NCBI GenBank assembly: GCA_030670165.1
Contig: DAOVCF010000107.1
Span: 1 to 6,805, forward strand
From: Candidatus Stahliibacteriota bacterium
GTDB lineage: Bacteria; Hydrothermota; Tepidihabitantia; B3-TA06
Reading direction: 5' to 3'
DNA: 6,805 nucleotides
A program made the translations under genes and the position numbers. A model generated the notes under the pieces. That model saw nothing but the letters and a program-made list of their open reading frames with translations, had not been told where the DNA came from and did no database searches. The first letter of the stretch is position 1. The number at the start of each line of letters is the position of its first letter. Positions 5,605 to 6,805 of this stretch are shown here, piece after piece.

Positions 5605-5632
5605 TTGACAATCTCCGCAAACCGCCTAGCAT
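5605..5632 (+). promoter_or_regulatory. Promoter of the small-ORF / alkyltransferase-like / MBL operon
   Basis: Exact TTGACA (5605-5610), a 16-base spacer and TAGCAT (5627-5632, 4/6). Transcription would start near 5639, just ahead of the AGGAGG at 5647-5652. It is divergent from the DUF3800 promoter, with only 24 bases between the two -35 hexamers. Confidence 0.55.
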
Positions 5633-5656
5633 AACCTGACGAATTCAGGAGGCGTG

Positions 5657-5782
5657 GTGAAAAGGATCTTTCCAGCTCCTGTCGGGTTATGGTTAATGAT
5701 ACTGGCAATGCCCTTAGCCTGGGAGGATGTCAGCGAGGAATTCGATTCCGAGGAGGTTGTAGATACGAGCAAGGTAAAGTAA
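5657..5782 (+). CDS. Small membrane-anchored or secreted protein, 41 residues
   Basis: GTG at 5657 follows a perfect AGGAGG (5647-5652) at a 4-base gap; a GTG at 5654 in the same frame is the alternative but is too close to that site. The product starts MKRIFPAPVGLWLMILAMPL and continues AWEDVSEEFDSEEVVDTSKVK. It has a basic start, a hydrophobic segment of about 16 residues (5-21) that could be a Sec signal or a single membrane helix, then a short strongly acidic tail (about nine D/E in 21 residues). TAA lies at 5780-5782. Together with the promoter, ribosome site and signal-like start, this supports a real gene, which length-filtered predictions would miss. It is 36 bases ahead of the alkyltransferase-like gene and probably cotranscribed. 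No family recognised; it could also be the surviving 5' end of a longer exported protein gene. Confidence 0.55.
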   Translation: MKRIFPAPVGLWLMILAMPLAWEDVSEEFDSEEVVDTSKVK

Positions 5783-5818
5783 CTATAAGTTGGGTAAGTT
5801 GAACGTAAAGGAAATATC

Positions 5819-6295
5819 ATGGCAAAACCCAAATCTCTTACCCCGTGGCGTGATAAGTTAGAGAAACCGCAAGAGCCTAAGGTAGTAGATGTATCGGAGA
5901 AGATGCAGACCCGGTTCGGCAAAGGTAAGATGATTATAGCCACCCCCATGATTATCGACGGGATCGTACGAAAGATACCGAAAGGCAAACTGACGACGGT
6001 ATCTGCAATCATGGATAGGCTGTGCGAGGATTTCGGCACGGACTCGGCCTGTCCGATGACCACCGGCATCTTTCTGAATATAGTGGCCAAGGCCGCCGAA
6101 GAGGATCGGGCAGCGGGCCACAAGCAAATCGCTCCCTACTGGCGGGTGCTTAAATCCAAGGGGGCCTTAAATCCCAAGTTCCCGGGCGGGATCGAGGCCC
6201 ACGCGGAGAAGCTTGAGGCCGATGGGCACGAGATCGAAAAGATTCACAAGACCTGGAAGGTTCGAGACTTCTCCAAGCGTCTGGCCAGGCTTTAG
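5819..6295 (+). CDS. MGMT/alkyltransferase-like family protein lacking the catalytic cysteine
   Basis: 158 residues from ATG 5819, with AAAGGA about 6 bases upstream. A charged N-terminal extension (about 1-40) precedes a winged-helix domain like the DNA-binding domain of O6-alkylguanine-DNA alkyltransferase: RKIPKGKLTTVSAIMDRL (51-68, cf. IPxGxVxTYGxIA), TTGIFLNIVAKAAEED (81-96), PYWRVLKSKGALN (106-118), FPGGIEAHAEKLEADGHEI (121-139). In MGMT the equivalent segment is PCHRVxxxxGxL. Here both Cys and His are replaced (PYWRV), so methyl transfer to this position is not possible. Alkyltransferase-like proteins, which replace the Cys (often with Trp), bind alkylated guanine and flag it for nucleotide excision repair. 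A similar role, or another DNA- or RNA-binding role, is inferred. The only cysteines are at 69 and 78. Upstream is the 41-residue ORF; a lipoprotein gene follows after 39 bases. Confidence 0.8.
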   Translation: MAKPKSLTPWRDKLEKPQEPKVVDVSEKMQTRFGKGKMIIATPMIIDGIVRKIPKGKLTTVSAIMDRLCEDFGTDSACPMTTGIFLNIVAKAAEEDRAAGHKQIAPYWRVLKSKGALNPKFPGGIEAHAEKLEADGHEIEKIHKTWKVRDFSKRLARL

Positions 6296-6319
6296 AGGAT
6301 CCTTTTTGGTTTCCGTAGC

Positions 6320-6330
6320 AAGGAGGAGGA
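6320..6330 (+). promoter_or_regulatory. Extended ribosome binding site of the MBL lipoprotein gene
   Basis: AAGGAGGAGGA, two overlapping GGAGG units, ends four bases before the ATG at 6335. This is the strongest Shine-Dalgarno site in the window. It predicts high, independent translation of this gene even though it lies within 40 bases of the gene before it. Confidence 0.65.
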
Positions 6331-6334
6331 AAAG

Positions 6335-6805
6335 ATGAAAAAATTAATCTTAGCGATCCTGGCAACGGCGTTGATCGCCAGTTGCCGTGCAAGTAAAAAG
6401 GAGCAAGTCATGACTGGAGAGATCGAGACGGCAGGTATCGAGGGTCTCAAGATAACCGTGATCTACGACAACCGTTTATGGAAAGAGGGTCTTGAGCCTG
6501 CGTGGGGGTTTGCCTGTTTGATCGAAGGATTGGATAAGAAAATCCTTTTCGATACAGGCGGCGACGGCAAGATACTCCTCTCGAACATGAAAAAGCTGGG
6601 GATTGACCCCAAACAGATTGAGACGGTTGTGCTTTCCCACGAGCACGGAGACCACGTAGGTGGGCTGGCAAGCTTTCTTTCCGCAAACCCCAACGTTACT
6701 GTTTACGTTTTGAGGTCTTTCCCTCCGAGTATCAAGAACGAGGCAAAAGGACACGGTGCAGAGGTCGTTGAAGTAGCTGGACCGGCTAAGATCTCTGAGC
6801 ACGTC
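6335..6805 (+). CDS. Metallo-beta-lactamase fold lipoprotein, COG1237-like (partial, 3' end off window)
   Basis: 157 residues are visible before the right edge. MKKLILAILATALIASC is a lipoprotein signal with lipobox IASC (Cys17), so the mature protein should be lipid-anchored outside the cytoplasmic membrane; S18 is replaced by R, so the +2 residue gives no retention signal. From residue 38 the fold begins: LKITVIYDN, a Trp-containing WGFACLIEG, KKILFDTGG (68-76), KKLGIDPKQIETVVLS (86-101) and the metal motif HEHGDH (102-107), followed by VGGL. The pattern LFDTG..., ...LGID...I..VVLSHxHxDHxGG fits COG1237, which includes the MptE-type dihydropterin synthases of methanopterin-like pathways and many uncharacterised hydrolases. 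The remaining metal ligands lie outside the window. Substrate unknown. Probably the last visible gene of the operon starting at 5605. Confidence 0.9.
   Translation, partial: MKKLILAILATALIASCRASKKEQVMTGEIETAGIEGLKITVIYDNRLWKEGLEPAWGFACLIEGLDKKILFDTGGDGKILLSNMKKLGIDPKQIETVVLSHEHGDHVGGLASFLSANPNVTVYVLRSFPPSIKNEAKGHGAEVVEVAGPAKISEHV

Noticed and set aside
6447..6802. Three minus-strand frames opposite the MBL gene
   Set aside because: Overlap the HEHGDH-containing plus-strand gene and lack any domain or ribosome site.

Overview
The window is bacterial chromosomal DNA of roughly even base composition, probably from an uncultured lineage. It has close-to-consensus sigma-70 style promoters (the exact -35 hexamer TTGACA occurs in front of six genes), purine-rich Shine-Dalgarno sites, lipoprotein and Sec signals, and start codons that include GTG and TTG. 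The phylum cannot be fixed from the sequence. There are no rRNA or tRNA genes, no CRISPR array and no insertion sequence. The genes are mostly housekeeping-like or accessory single units and do not form one pathway.

Left part (1-1547): on the minus strand, a secreted-protein gene runs off the left edge. It has an ATA codon where the start should be and a -1 frame break at an A run, so it is either a decaying gene or carries sequence errors. Upstream of it, also on the minus strand, lies a complete MscS-type mechanosensitive channel gene. Its promoter sits back to back with that of a plus-strand radical SAM gene, and each promoter carries its own dyad symmetry.

Middle (1618-5295): three plus-strand genes, each with its own promoter, encode a HemN/HemW-like radical SAM enzyme, a class I SAM-dependent methyltransferase that looks leaderless, and an MFS exporter of the EntS/MFS_3 type. 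The MFS gene is preceded by a hairpin cluster and by a possible 19-codon leader ORF whose stop overlaps the transporter start (ATGA).

Right part (5296-6805): a truncated DUF3800 gene on the minus strand retains its DESGD motif and its promoter but loses its C-terminal part where it meets the end of the MFS gene. Divergent from it is a probable plus-strand operon. This holds a 41-codon membrane-anchored or secreted small protein, an MGMT/alkyltransferase-like protein without the catalytic cysteine, and a lipoprotein of the metallo-beta-lactamase fold (COG1237-like) that runs off the right edge.

The least explained items are the small protein ORF at 5657-5782, the active-site-less alkyltransferase homologue beside it, the recurring TTGACA-to-ATG spacing of 34-36 bases without ribosome binding sites, and the two-palindrome divergent control region at 1474-1547. 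No clearly new multi-gene system is visible.
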